Notes under the pieces: model-generated
Database searches by the model: none
What the model was told of the DNA's origin: nothing
The model's input: only the letters and a program-made list of their open reading frames with translations
Position numbers and translations under genes: made by a program
Shown: one piece after another, positions 27,274 to 35,956 of the stretch
How positions within the stretch are numbered: the stretch's first letter is position 1
Layout: every line of letters begins with the position of its first letter
NCBI RefSeq assembly: GCF_000971175.1
Contig: NZ_BBLY01000001.1
Coordinates: 855,709-919,708 of the forward strand
Length of the DNA stretch: 64,000 nucleotides
Source of the DNA: Demequina pelophila
GTDB taxonomy: Bacteria > Actinomycetota > Actinomycetes > Actinomycetales > Demequinaceae
Direction: 5' to 3'

Positions 27274-27918
27274 ATGACCCAGGTACGCATCCACGGCCGC
27301 GGCGGGCAGGGCGTGGTCACCGCCGCGGAGATGCTGGCCCGCGCGGGCTTCCTCGCCGGCCACGAGGTCCAGGCCATCCCCAGCTTCGGCTCCGAGCGCA
27401 CCGGCGCCCCCGTGGTCGCCTACTGCCGCTTCTCCGACGCCCGCCTGCGCACCCGGGAACCGGTGCTCGAGCCCGACGTGGTGCTGGTGCAGGACCCCAC
27501 GCTCCTAGGCCCCGCGCGACCGTTCGCGGGGCTCGCGCCGGGCGGCATCGTCATCGTCGACACCACCGCGGACGCGCCATGGGTGCGGGAGCACGCGGGC
27601 GCGCAGGACGCCGACGCCCGCGTGGTGACCGTCCCCGCCACCCGGATCGCCATGGACCTGCTCGGCCGACCCAAGCCGGCCGCGGCGATGCTCGGCGCGT
27701 ACGCGGGCTGCGCGGACCACATCACGCTCGACGCGGTCCAGCAGGTGTTCCGCGCGCGCTTCCCCGGCGCCGTCGGCGAGGCCAACGCGGAGGTCGCCAC
27801 CACGGCGTTCGCCCACGTCAGGGGCGACCTCTACACGCGCGACGACTCGCCCGAGAAGGGCGACGCCGCCGCCCCAGCCGGCCCCCGCATCGTCCCCCAG
27901 GAGGTGTCCCGTGCGTGA
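27274..27918 (+). CDS. porC: 2-oxoacid:acceptor oxidoreductase, gamma subunit
   Basis: 214 aa. The N-terminus RIHGRGGQGVVTAAEMLA is the family signature, followed by the FGSERTGAPV segment; this domain helps bind CoA and closes the active site in pyruvate:ferredoxin-type enzymes. The last ~25 residues are a flexible Pro/Ala tail. GGGAGG precedes ATG. First gene of a four-gene operon (gamma, alpha, beta, flavin/Fe-S partner) with overlaps. The complex oxidatively decarboxylates a 2-oxoacid to acyl-CoA in the cytosol; which acid is unknown. Confidence 0.9.
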   Translation: MTQVRIHGRGGQGVVTAAEMLARAGFLAGHEVQAIPSFGSERTGAPVVAYCRFSDARLRTREPVLEPDVVLVQDPTLLGPARPFAGLAPGGIVIVDTTADAPWVREHAGAQDADARVVTVPATRIAMDLLGRPKPAAAMLGAYAGCADHITLDAVQQVFRARFPGAVGEANAEVATTAFAHVRGDLYTRDDSPEKGDAAAPAGPRIVPQEVSRA

Positions 27919-29140
27919 GGTGCTCGAGGGCTCGCAGGCCGTCGCCCGGACGGTGGCGCGGTGCCGGCCGGGCGTGGTGTGCGCCTACCCGATCTCCCCA
28001 CAGACGCACATCGTCGAGGCGCTGTCCGTCATGGCGCGCACGGGCGAGCTGAGCGCGTGCGAGTACGTCAACGTCGAGTCGGAGTTCTCCGCGATGTCGG
28101 TGTCGATCGGCGCCTCCGCGGCAGGCTCGCGCGCCTACACCGCGACCGCCTCGCAGGGGCTGCTCTACATGGCCGAGGCCGTCTACAACGCGGCCGGCAT
28201 GGGCCTGCCCATCGTCATGACGGTCGCGAACCGGGCGGTGGGTGCGCCCATCAACATCTGGAACGACCACTCGGACGCGATGGCCATGCGCGACGCCGGA
28301 TGGCTGCAGCTCTACGCCGCGGACAACCAGGAGGCGGCCGACCTCCACGTCATCGCCTTCGCCGCCGCGGAGGAGCTGGGGATCCCCGCGATGGTGTGCA
28401 TGGACGGGTTCGTGCTCACGCACGCGACGGACGTGCTCGAGCTCGCCACCCAGGAGCAGATCGACGCATTCCTGCCGCCCTACTCCCCCGCGCAGGCGCT
28501 CGACATCGAGAATCCGTCGACCATCGGCACGATGGCCGGACCCGAGTCCTTCACGGAGACCAAGTACCTCCAGCACCTGCGCTTCCTCGACGCGGCGGGC
28601 GTCATCGAGGCGTGGTCGGAGCGCTTCCGCAAGGCGTTCGGGCGCGAGGCCGGCGGGCTGGTCGCCCGCTACGACCCCGACACCCTCGACCGCGACGGCG
28701 ACGCCCCGCCCGCGAGCGCGGAGGACCTGGCCGTGGTCGCGATGGGGTCCGTCGTGGGCACCCTGCAGGCGACGCTGGCGCCGATGCGCGCGGAGGGCCT
28801 GCCGGTGCGGCTCGTCGGGATCGGCGCGTACCGCCCGTTCCCGCGCGAGGCGCTCAAGGCCGCGCTGGGCGACTCGCGCCACATCGTGGTGGTCGACCGG
28901 GCGCTCGAGCTGGGCGCGGGCGGCGTGCTCACCGGGGACGTGGGGCGGGCGCTCGCGCACACGGGGTCGCGGATTCACTCCGTGGTCGCGGGGCTGGGTG
29001 GGCGGCCCATCCTCGAGGCCTCGCTGCGCGACGCGGTGCGCCGGGCCCTCGCGGACGAGCTGCCCGCGCTCGACTTCCTCGACCTCAAGGCCGGCGGCGT
29101 CCCCGAGCCGCCCGTGGGCGCGACGGAGGTGGCGCGATGA
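27911..29140 (+). CDS. porA: 2-oxoacid:acceptor oxidoreductase, alpha subunit
   Basis: 409 aa. N-terminal pyrimidine-binding domain (about 1-235) with PISPQTHIVEAL, YVNVESEFSAMS and ATASQGLLYMAE. This is followed by a transketolase C-terminal-type domain. The NRAVGAPINIWNDHSDAM loop is typical of pyruvate and phenylglyoxylate enzymes. The GTG start overlaps porC by 8 bp and the stop overlaps porB by 4 bp. Subunit sequence resembles PadG-type as much as PorA-type, so substrate naming is tentative. Confidence 0.9.
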   Translation: MREVLEGSQAVARTVARCRPGVVCAYPISPQTHIVEALSVMARTGELSACEYVNVESEFSAMSVSIGASAAGSRAYTATASQGLLYMAEAVYNAAGMGLPIVMTVANRAVGAPINIWNDHSDAMAMRDAGWLQLYAADNQEAADLHVIAFAAAEELGIPAMVCMDGFVLTHATDVLELATQEQIDAFLPPYSPAQALDIENPSTIGTMAGPESFTETKYLQHLRFLDAAGVIEAWSERFRKAFGREAGGLVARYDPDTLDRDGDAPPASAEDLAVVAMGSVVGTLQATLAPMRAEGLPVRLVGIGAYRPFPREALKAALGDSRHIVVVDRALELGAGGVLTGDVGRALAHTGSRIHSVVAGLGGRPILEASLRDAVRRALADELPALDFLDLKAGGVPEPPVGATEVAR

Positions 29141-30132
29141 GCACCGTCCACATCCCCTTCCTGCAGACCGGCACCCTCGCGGTGGGCGGGCGCCTGCTGG
29201 ACGATGCGGAGCGCTCGGTCCAGTCGCACGCGGACCGGCCGTCGTCCCTCACCAAGGGCCACCGCGCCTGCCAGGGCTGCGCCGAGGCGCTCGCCGCGCG
29301 CTGGGTGATGGACACCGCGGTCGAGGCCACCGACGGGAGGCTCGTGGTGGCCAACGCGACCGGCTGCCTCGAGGTGTTCTCGACGCTCTACCCCGAGTCC
29401 GCGTGGAAGCCACCGTGGATCCATTCGCTGTTCGCCAACGCGGCGGCGGTGGCGACGGGCATCGCCTCGTCCCTGCACGCGCAGGGCCGCGACGACGTGC
29501 GCGTGCTCGCCCAGGGCGGCGACGGCGGGACGGTGGACATCGGGCTCGCGGCCGTGTCGGGCATGTTCGAGCGCAACGACGACGTCCTGTACGTCTGCTA
29601 CGACAACCAGGGCTACATGAACACGGGGGTGCAGCGCTCGTCGGCGACCCCCGCATCGGCCCGCACCGCGACCACCCCGGCGGTGGGCCGCCACCCGGGC
29701 GCCCCGCAGGGCACCGGCAAGTCGATGGTGAAGATCGCGATGGCGCACGAGATCCCGTACGTCGCCTCCGCGACGGTCGCGGACCTGCGCGACCTCGAGC
29801 ACAAGGTGCGCACCGCGATGGCGATCCGCGGCGCGCGCTACCTCCATGTGCTGGTGCCGTGCCCGCTGGGGTGGGGCTCGCAGTCGTCGGAGTCCATCTC
29901 GCTGTCCCGGGCGGCGGTGCAGTCGGGGATCTTCCCCGTGGTGGAGGCGCGCGCGGGCGAGCTGACGGACGTCCAGCGCATCCGCGAGCGCGCGGACGTC
30001 GAGGAGTATCTGCGTCCCCAGGCCCGCTTCGCGCACCTGTTCAAGCCCGGCGGCGAGGACGGGCTGCAGCGGTGGCGCGCGCTCGCCGAGGCGAACATCC
30101 GGCACTACGACCTGCTGGGAGGGCGGCCATGA
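29137..30132 (+). CDS. porB: 2-oxoacid:acceptor oxidoreductase, beta subunit (ThDP and 4Fe-4S)
   Basis: 331 aa. Binds thiamine diphosphate via GGDGGTVDIG and the Asn-containing YDNQGYMNTG. Four cysteines fit the internal 4Fe-4S cluster of this family: C45 and C48 (ACQGC), C77 (ATGCLEV) and one in VPCPLGW. Electrons leave through this cluster to the partner encoded next. ATG start within the porA stop; the stop overlaps the next start. All cofactor residues look intact. Confidence 0.92.
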   Translation: MSTVHIPFLQTGTLAVGGRLLDDAERSVQSHADRPSSLTKGHRACQGCAEALAARWVMDTAVEATDGRLVVANATGCLEVFSTLYPESAWKPPWIHSLFANAAAVATGIASSLHAQGRDDVRVLAQGGDGGTVDIGLAAVSGMFERNDDVLYVCYDNQGYMNTGVQRSSATPASARTATTPAVGRHPGAPQGTGKSMVKIAMAHEIPYVASATVADLRDLEHKVRTAMAIRGARYLHVLVPCPLGWGSQSSESISLSRAAVQSGIFPVVEARAGELTDVQRIRERADVEEYLRPQARFAHLFKPGGEDGLQRWRALAEANIRHYDLLGGRP

Positions 30133-31772
30133 GCGACCACGACGCACCCCCGACCCTGGGGCTCAGCACCGGGCCCGCCACCTCGCTCGCCTATCACACG
30201 GGTGCGTGGCGCACCGAACGGCCCGTCTACGTGGACCTCGCTCCCCCGTGCTCGCTGGCGTGCCCGTCGGGCGAGGACATCCGCGCGTGGCTGGGCTCGA
30301 CCCAGGAGGGCGAGGCCGGCTTCGAGGCGGCGTGGCGGCAGATCGTCGCGGCCAATCCGCTGCCGGCCGTCATGGGGCGCATCTGCTATCACCCCTGCCA
30401 GGCTGCGTGCAACCGCGGCGAGGTGGACGAGGAGGTGGGCATCAACGCCGTCGAGCGCTTCCTGGGCGACACGGCGATCGCGCGCGGCTGGGCGCTGCCG
30501 GAGCCCGGCGCATCGTCCGGGCGGCGCGTCCTGGTGGTCGGGTCCGGACCCGCGGGACTGTCCGCCGCGTACCACCTGCGCCGGCGCGGGCACGAGGTGG
30601 TGGTGCGCGAGGCCGCCGCCCAGCCCGGCGGCATGATGCGCTACGGGATCCCCGCCTACCGGCTGCCGCGCGACGTGCTCGCGGCGGAGATCCGCCGCAT
30701 CGAGGCGACCGGGGTGCGGATCGAGTGCGGGGCGCGCGTCGAGTCGTTGGACGAGGCGCAGGCCGAGTTCGACGCCGTGGTCCTGACCGTGGGGGCCGGG
30801 GTGGCGCACCACGTCGACATCCCGGCGGGGGCGGCGGCGAAGATCGTCGACGCGATCGACGTGCTGCGCGACGTCGCGTCCGGCCATGCGCCGCTGCTGG
30901 GGCGGCGCGTCGCCGTGTACGGCGGCGGCAACACCGCGATGGATGCGGCGAGGACCGCGCGGCGGCTGGGGGCGCAGGACGCGGTGGTGGTCTACCGGCG
31001 CACGCGCGAGCAGATGCCGGCGCACCCCACGGAGCTGGAGGACGCCGTGGGCGAGGGCGTGCGCGTCCAGTGGCTGTCGACCATCTCCGAGGTCTCCGGG
31101 CCCACCGTCACCATCGAGCGCATGGAGCTGGACGAGGACGGGCGGCCGCGCGGCACCGGGGAGTTCGAGGAGCTCGACGCGGACACGGTGATGCTGGCCG
31201 TGGGCCAGGAGGCGGACCTGTCGCTGCTCGCGGGCGTGACGGACGTCGAGGTCCGCGACGGGGTCATCGCGGTGGATCCGGGGACGCTGATGACCGGGCG
31301 CGACGGGGTGTTCGCGGCGGGCGACGCCTCCCCCGGCTCGCGGACGGCGACGTTCGCGATCGGGCGGGGTGCGCGGGCGGCGGCGGCCGTGGACGCGTGG
31401 CTCGCGTCGCGGGTCCTGCCCGCCGAGCCCGTCCTCCGCGAGGCCACCGCCGACCGGCTCACCCCCTGGTACTACTCGGACGCCCCCCAGCAGCACCGCG
31501 CGGAGCTGGAGGCCGCACGGCGCGTCACGGGGTTCGAGGAGGTGCTGACGGGCCTCGACGCCGAGCATGCGGTGTTCGAGGCACGGCGATGCATGTCCTG
31601 CGGGTCGTGCTTCGAGTGCGACAACTGCTTCGGCATGTGCCCCGACGACGCGATCCGGAAGCTGGGCCCGGGGATGCGGTACGAGATCGACTACGACTAC
31701 TGCAAGGGGTGCGGCATCTGCGCGGCGGAGTGCCCGTGCGGCGCGATCGACATGATCCCCGAAGTGAGGTAG
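30129..31772 (+). CDS. PadH-like NAD(P)-dependent flavoprotein with Fe-S clusters, electron partner of the oxidoreductase
   Basis: 547 aa. N-terminal GltD-type Fe-S domain with Cys 41, 45, 86, 90 and 94. It is followed by FAD binding (VVGSGPAGLSAA, about 136-147), an NAD(P) loop (YGGGNTAMDAA, near 262), and a C-terminal ferredoxin region with one Cys-rich segment (CMSCGSCFECDNCFGMCP) and a standard CKGCGICAAECP. The same order is known in PadH of phenylglyoxylate dehydrogenase and related proteins, which pass electrons to NAD+. So this operon probably makes NAD(P)H directly instead of reducing free ferredoxin. Overlaps porB by 4 bp. Confidence 0.88.
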   Translation: MSDHDAPPTLGLSTGPATSLAYHTGAWRTERPVYVDLAPPCSLACPSGEDIRAWLGSTQEGEAGFEAAWRQIVAANPLPAVMGRICYHPCQAACNRGEVDEEVGINAVERFLGDTAIARGWALPEPGASSGRRVLVVGSGPAGLSAAYHLRRRGHEVVVREAAAQPGGMMRYGIPAYRLPRDVLAAEIRRIEATGVRIECGARVESLDEAQAEFDAVVLTVGAGVAHHVDIPAGAAAKIVDAIDVLRDVASGHAPLLGRRVAVYGGGNTAMDAARTARRLGAQDAVVVYRRTREQMPAHPTELEDAVGEGVRVQWLSTISEVSGPTVTIERMELDEDGRPRGTGEFEELDADTVMLAVGQEADLSLLAGVTDVEVRDGVIAVDPGTLMTGRDGVFAAGDASPGSRTATFAIGRGARAAAAVDAWLASRVLPAEPVLREATADRLTPWYYSDAPQQHRAELEAARRVTGFEEVLTGLDAEHAVFEARRCMSCGSCFECDNCFGMCPDDAIRKLGPGMRYEIDYDYCKGCGICAAECPCGAIDMIPEVR

Positions 31773-31795
31773 TCGGCTCGCTCAGTCCGTCGACG

Positions 31796-32164
31796 TCAGG
31801 CAGTCCTGAGTAGGCCGAGCGCGGCCGCGAGCTCCGGCATTCGCAGGTTGCCCGTCGCGACGGCGATCACCAGGTCGTAGGAGTTGTCCTCGTCGGTGTC
31901 GATATCCACTCCGTTGAGATCGTAGAACACCGCCGCGGCGAGCCAGCCGAGCCGCTTGTTGCCGTCGACCAGCGCGTGGTTGATGACGATCGACTCGAGC
32001 AACGCGGCCGCCTTGTCGTCGAGTGTGCGATAGGCCTCCTGCCCGTACAGCGTCGTCGCGGGACGCTCGACCGCCGCCGAGAGCAGCCCGAGGTCGCGCA
32101 CGGGGCCCACGCCGAGGTCGGCGGTGAGACCCAGGAGGTCTTCGAGCGAGAGGAACTCCGTCAC
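31796..32164 (-). CDS. Doc-type toxin (death-on-curing, Fic fold)
   Basis: 122 aa. The Doc active-site motif is INHALVDGNKRLG (H63 to R71). The phage P1 relative phosphorylates EF-Tu with ATP and stops translation; here the histidine, Asp, Asn, Lys and Arg are all present, so it looks active. The GTG start overlaps the antitoxin stop (GTGA). Antitoxin-first order is typical. It is the first accessory gene past the oxidoreductase operon, with its 3' end facing it. Confidence 0.9.
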   Translation of the reverse strand: MTEFLSLEDLLGLTADLGVGPVRDLGLLSAAVERPATTLYGQEAYRTLDDKAAALLESIVINHALVDGNKRLGWLAAAVFYDLNGVDIDTDEDNSYDLVIAVATGNLRMPELAAALGLLRTA

Positions 32165-32364
32165 TGGCCCAGCCGGTCCAGCAGCCCTGCGTAGCGCGCC
32201 CGCATCTTGGCCGACGACGCGTTCACGCGGTCACCGTGGAGGTGCCGCGCGGCCGTCTCTTCGATCGCCCGTGTCACGGCTTCCTGCTTGCTGACGCCCT
32301 GGCTCTCGGCCAGCGCGGTCAGAGTCTGGTCCTGAGCCTCGGTAAGTCGCAGTGTCATCGCCAT
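32161..32364 (-). CDS. antitoxin of the Doc module (ribbon-helix-helix type)
   Basis: 67 aa. An N-terminal strand plus two helices (MTLRLTEAQDQTLTALAESQ) suggests a ribbon-helix-helix DNA-binding domain. The C-terminal ~25 residues (from about 43) would be the flexible part that covers the toxin active site. Starts at ATG 32364, or three residues later. Expected to neutralise Doc and repress its own promoter. Family assignment is by pattern and by partner. Confidence 0.82.
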   Translation of the reverse strand: MAMTLRLTEAQDQTLTALAESQGVSKQEAVTRAIEETAARHLHGDRVNASSAKMRARYAGLLDRLGQ

Positions 32365-32412
32365 CGTTTGATGGTAGCAAAGCGGTATCGCGGCGGAGGA
32401 GCCGAGTTCGCG

Positions 32413-32473
32413 GCGGGCAAGACTCGGAGTTGATAGACCAGGGGGCGTGCTCTGCTTCGAGAGCCCCAGTCCA
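32413..32473 (+). repeat. left copy of a direct repeat flanking dinB-fic
   Basis: A 38-base core (32413-32450) matches 35525-35562 at 31 of 38 positions, including ACTCGGA and GACCAGGGGGC. Similarity continues weakly into GAGAG-CCCC-GTCCA. It lies between the antitoxin start and the dinB 3' end. Confidence 0.6.
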
Positions 32474-32491
32474 CGGCCTGCCTGCGCGTGT

Positions 32492-33700
32492 CTATTCGTG
32501 TTCCGGCAGCCGCGGCGCCGAAAGACCAGGGTCACGGCCGATGAGCGCGGCGCGCGTGACGGCGGCGGAGCCGAATCGATCGCGGACCGCATCGAGGGCG
32601 GTGTCGAGTGCGCTGTCGATGCGCGCCCCGTCGTTCCAGTCGATCGGAAGCTCGGGCTGCACCGTGCCGGCGCTAGTCAGTTGCGCGAGCGAGACGCCGA
32701 TGAGGGTGACACCCCGACCGGAGAGGTCTGGACCCGCCGCAGCGAGCAGCTGCTGGGCGACGCCGAGCAGTGTCTCGGTGCGATCGGTAGGCGTGGCGAG
32801 CGTGCGCGATCGAGTCGCCTTCGTGAAGTCGCCGTAGCGAAGCCTCAGGACCACGGTGGCGCACGCCGATCCGCGATCGCGCAGGCGCTTGGCGAGTCCG
32901 TCGACGATCTGGGTGAGGATCAGCCCGAGCTCACCACTGGTGTAGGACCGATTGCCGAGCGCACGCTGCGAGCCGATGGATCCGTGGCGCGTGGTCGTCT
33001 CGACCGGCCGCGGGTCCCGGAGCCGGGCCAGCGCGTGCAGATGCGCACCGGCCGCCTTGCCGAGCCACTGCTCGGCGGTCGCCGCTTCGAGTGCGGCCAA
33101 CTGCCCGACCGTGGAGATCCCATGGCTGTGCAACTTCTCCGCGGTCTTCGCGCCCACGCCCCAGAGCCGTTCTACCGGGAGCGGATGGAGGAACGCCTCC
33201 TCACGGTCCGGCTCCACCACGAGAAGCCCGTCGGGCTTGCTGACCGCGCTCGCGACCTTCGCGAGGAACTTCGTCCTTGCCACGCCCACCGAGATCGGGA
33301 GCCCGACCTCGGCACGCACGCGCTCCCGCAGGCGCACGGCGATCTCCTCGGGAGTCCCGGCAAGGCGGCGAAGTCCGCCCACCTCAAGGAAGGCCTCGTC
33401 GATCGAGACGCCCTCCACGTACGGCGTGGTGTCATGGAAGACCGCGAACACGGCACGACTCGCCGCGGAGTAGGCCTCCATACGGGCAGGGACGACGATG
33501 GCGTCGGGACACAGCGCGCGCGCCCGCTGCACCCCCATCGCGGTGCGCACGCCCCGGGCCTTCGCCTCATAGCTCGCGGCCACGACGACGCCGCCGCCCA
33601 CGATCACCGGCCGTCCGCGCAGTGCGGGCTCGTCGCGCTGCTCGACCGAGGCGTAGAACGCATCGAGGTCGGCGTGGAGCACCGTCGCCTCGCCGCGCAT
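32492..33700 (-). CDS. dinB: DNA polymerase IV (Y-family)
   Basis: 402 aa error-prone polymerase for bypass of DNA damage. Catalytic acids: D11 (HADLDAFYASVE) and D101-E102 (SIDEAF). The fingers segment SYEAKARGVRTAM and the later little-finger domain are complete. The segment QPELPI near the C-terminus may be a weak clamp-binding motif. AGGAGG lies before ATG at 33700. No LexA box of the standard actinobacterial type is obvious in the 260 bp upstream, which instead hold three GGTTGACG words. Lies next to fic within direct repeats. Confidence 0.93.
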   Translation of the reverse strand: MRGEATVLHADLDAFYASVEQRDEPALRGRPVIVGGGVVVAASYEAKARGVRTAMGVQRARALCPDAIVVPARMEAYSAASRAVFAVFHDTTPYVEGVSIDEAFLEVGGLRRLAGTPEEIAVRLRERVRAEVGLPISVGVARTKFLAKVASAVSKPDGLLVVEPDREEAFLHPLPVERLWGVGAKTAEKLHSHGISTVGQLAALEAATAEQWLGKAAGAHLHALARLRDPRPVETTTRHGSIGSQRALGNRSYTSGELGLILTQIVDGLAKRLRDRGSACATVVLRLRYGDFTKATRSRTLATPTDRTETLLGVAQQLLAAAGPDLSGRGVTLIGVSLAQLTSAGTVQPELPIDWNDGARIDSALDTALDAVRDRFGSAAVTRAALIGRDPGLSAPRLPEHE

Positions 33701-33960
33701 CTCACACCTCCTGCCACCACACGGTCCTCAGGCCATGGTCTCACCGGCACCCGACACCGCATCGATGCGCCCCGGTGTTGGTTGACGTCGATCAACACGG
33801 AGGCAGACCCGACGCCCGAACGCCACGCGCTGGCCCGGACCGCACCCGCCAGTCCCGTCACGGTTGACGGCCGGCACGCCGACCCGTGCGCCGACGCTGA
33901 CGCCGGTTGACGGCAACGACCCCGCGGCCGCCCCGCGACCTGCGCGGCGCAGACGCCGTC

Positions 33961-35376
33961 CTACCTCCTGATGTGGCGGTGGCCCTTGTCCGGCCAGCCG
34001 ACGTGACCCTCGCGCATGGTGCAGTGCTGGCGCGAGCGCGGCATCCAGACACCGCACACCTTCGCGGGGTTGGCCCGCTTCGCACCTCTCGGCGCGCGCG
34101 AGGTATCGAGTCCTGGCAACACCAGTCCCCGAGCTTGGACCGCACGGCTCTCGCCTGCGGGTGCAGAGGCGACCGCGACATCCTTCTGCGAGCGGGAGAC
34201 GACGTCCGCGACGTCTTCGGCGACGTAGACGAGCACTCCGTTGTCGAGCCGTGATGCGGTGACCGCGCCGATCTTCTCCAGGCGCGTCAACGCCGTGCGA
34301 GCGGTGTCTTCACCCGTTCCGAACTGCGCGGCGAGGTCGCGGGTCGTGGTAGCCATGGTGCCGGCGATGTAGGACACCGCCCGGCGCGCAGTGGCGCCTG
34401 AGCGGACTCCGATGTTGGTGAGACGGTCCATCCATTCGCGGCTGATGTCGGCGATCGCGGACGCTACCTCTGCGGCGTTGGCGGCTGAGGAGTAGGCGCA
34501 GTCGGCGAACATCTCCAGCCACCGGTTCAGCGCTTCCTGATGGGGAGCGTCACCGCCAAAGCGCACCGAGTTCAGCCCCTCGACGTAGCGCTCGGTGTTC
34601 ATTGCCAGGTAGGGCGACAGAGGGAGCACGACGTGCACCACCACGCCGTCGCGACGCAGCATCCCCTGGATGAGTGCGCGACCGGTCCGGCCGTTGCCGT
34701 CAGGGAACGGGTGAATGGTCTCGAACTGGGCATGGGCGAGGGCTGCTCGCACGAGCGCGGGCGCCTTCACTGGGCCGGCGTTGATGTAGTCCATGAGGTC
34801 GGCCATGCCGGCTCCAACCTTGGAAGCTGGCGGCGGCACATGCGCAGCGCTGTCGATCGAGGCAGTCTCACCCCTGACCGCGCCCGGCGGAATCAGGACC
34901 GCCTGCGTGGTGCGCAGGCCCACGTACGGCGATCGCGCTCCCCCGCGGGGGTGCGTCTCCATCAGGTCGGACTGGATGCGGATGACATCCTCGATGGTGA
35001 CGTCCCTGGTGTGGTCGCCCAGGGATCGGACCGCGCGCTGGGTGGCAGCGATGTTGCCGAGCACTGCGCGCACGTCAGCTGACGCGCCTCGGACGTCGCT
35101 CGACCCCCGAGCGAGGTCTCGCACCGAGATCTGGTGACCCTCGATATAGGACGAGGCGATCGACTCAGACTTCACGAGCGACTCGAGGGCAGGCAGGGAC
35201 GGCGACTGACCTAGGTGCTTGTCAATCTCTGCAATCCTGCGGGACGACCGATCGATGCGTGCTTGCACCGCAGGGGTGATGGCGAGCTCGATGTCCTGCA
35301 GACGTCCGGGGATGTACGCGCGGTAAGGCTGACCGTCGTTGACCTGCTCGTCGACGATGCGCTCGAAGTGCCCCAT
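33961..35376 (-). CDS. Fic-domain AMPylase-like protein with winged-helix and Cys/His tail
   Basis: 471 aa. Order: N-terminal Fic_N region with the inhibitory motif SSYIEG (S75, E79, G80); Fic core with HPFPDGNGRTGR (H222-R233), complete for AMP transfer; winged-helix region at about 345-400 (the TTRDLAAQFGTGEDTA segment looks like the reading helix); and a ~75-residue tail ending in a Cys/His-rich piece with two Cys and at least three His. The inhibitory helix in the same chain is class II, so no antitoxin gene is needed. The DNA-binding part suggests self-regulation through the inverted repeat at 35429-35472. Confidence 0.88.
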   Translation of the reverse strand: MGHFERIVDEQVNDGQPYRAYIPGRLQDIELAITPAVQARIDRSSRRIAEIDKHLGQSPSLPALESLVKSESIASSYIEGHQISVRDLARGSSDVRGASADVRAVLGNIAATQRAVRSLGDHTRDVTIEDVIRIQSDLMETHPRGGARSPYVGLRTTQAVLIPPGAVRGETASIDSAAHVPPPASKVGAGMADLMDYINAGPVKAPALVRAALAHAQFETIHPFPDGNGRTGRALIQGMLRRDGVVVHVVLPLSPYLAMNTERYVEGLNSVRFGGDAPHQEALNRWLEMFADCAYSSAANAAEVASAIADISREWMDRLTNIGVRSGATARRAVSYIAGTMATTTRDLAAQFGTGEDTARTALTRLEKIGAVTASRLDNGVLVYVAEDVADVVSRSQKDVAVASAPAGESRAVQARGLVLPGLDTSRAPRGAKRANPAKVCGVWMPRSRQHCTMREGHVGWPDKGHRHIRR

Positions 35377-35428
35377 TGCCCGCCCCCTCGTCCGTACTGC
35401 ACGCGCTCAAGGTTCCTCACCATCGAAT

Positions 35429-35472
35429 GTGCGCTAACATGAAACTGTTGAAGTAGTTTCATGTTAGCGCAC
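35429..35472. promoter_or_regulatory. 18-bp perfect inverted repeat upstream of fic
   Basis: Arms 35429-35446 and 35455-35472 pair perfectly around an 8-base loop (GTTGAAGT). The centre is unusually AT-rich for this genome (AACATGAAACT). It is 53 bp upstream of the fic start, a good operator position for the Fic protein's own winged helix. Confidence 0.7.
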
Positions 35473-35524
35473 GTTGACGCGGGGGATCCCTCTACGACTC
35501 GGCAGATTCGTGCCTGCGTCAACG

Positions 35525-35587
35525 GTGGGCACGACTCGGAACTCATGGACCAGGGGGCATGCCGCGCCCAGGAGAGGCCCCGTCCAT
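35525..35587 (+). repeat. right copy of the direct repeat flanking dinB-fic
   Basis: Same orientation as the copy at 32413-32473; 31 of 38 core bases match (35525-35562). Together the copies bracket dinB, fic and the fic operator. Confidence 0.6.
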
Positions 35588-35897
35588 GACCATCCGGCGC
35601 ACAGTCCAATCTGCCTGACCCCACTCCTCAGCATGAGGCATCTACCGGCCGCGATGAGCATGGTGGAGGCGCCGCGCGGCCCGCCCCACGCGGATCATCG
35701 CACGAGACTTCGGCACAGACCATCGGCGCGGAAGCCCGCCCGATCTCGATCTGCCAGCGCGTCGCGGGCATTGCCGCGAGTTTCCGTGTCACGGGCCATG
35801 CCCCGTTCACGACCTGCGTCCTGGCCGAATCCATGACACCCGACCGCACCCAGCCCGCCGCGCCCTGACAGGCCTTCGCGCTCGCCCTCCCGAGCGG

Positions 35898-35934
35898 CGC
35901 CGGGGCCCTCAGCGGACGGCTGAAGGCCCCGGCG
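35898..35934 (-). terminator. hairpin ending the sugar operon
   Basis: Arms 35898-35913 and 35919-35934 pair at 15 of 16 positions around a 5-base loop. Located 23 bp past the stop of the GH3 remnant, as expected for the end of the minus-strand transcript. No U-run. Confidence 0.7.
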
Positions 35935-35956
35935 ATGCGGGTGACAACACGATGCG

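Larger units (their letters stand above)
35473..35956. other. gene-poor stretch between fic and the GH3 remnant
   Basis: No convincing gene in about 480 bases. It contains the right copy of the direct repeat (35525-35587) and the hairpin at 35898-35934. A minus-strand frame at 35628-35834 (68 codons) has a protein-like first part, but no ribosome-binding site or recognised family, so I do not call it. Confidence 0.55.

Noticed and set aside
33776-33912. Three GGTTGACG words upstream of dinB as a damage-response operator
   Set aside because: Spacing is irregular (83 and 43 bp), it does not match the LexA box GAAC-N4-GTTC type, and one copy lies in a local palindrome; evidence is too thin for a site call.
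35628-35834. Possible 68-codon minus-strand gene
   Set aside because: The first 40 residues look protein-like, but there is no ribosome-binding site or partner, and the latter part is low-complexity.
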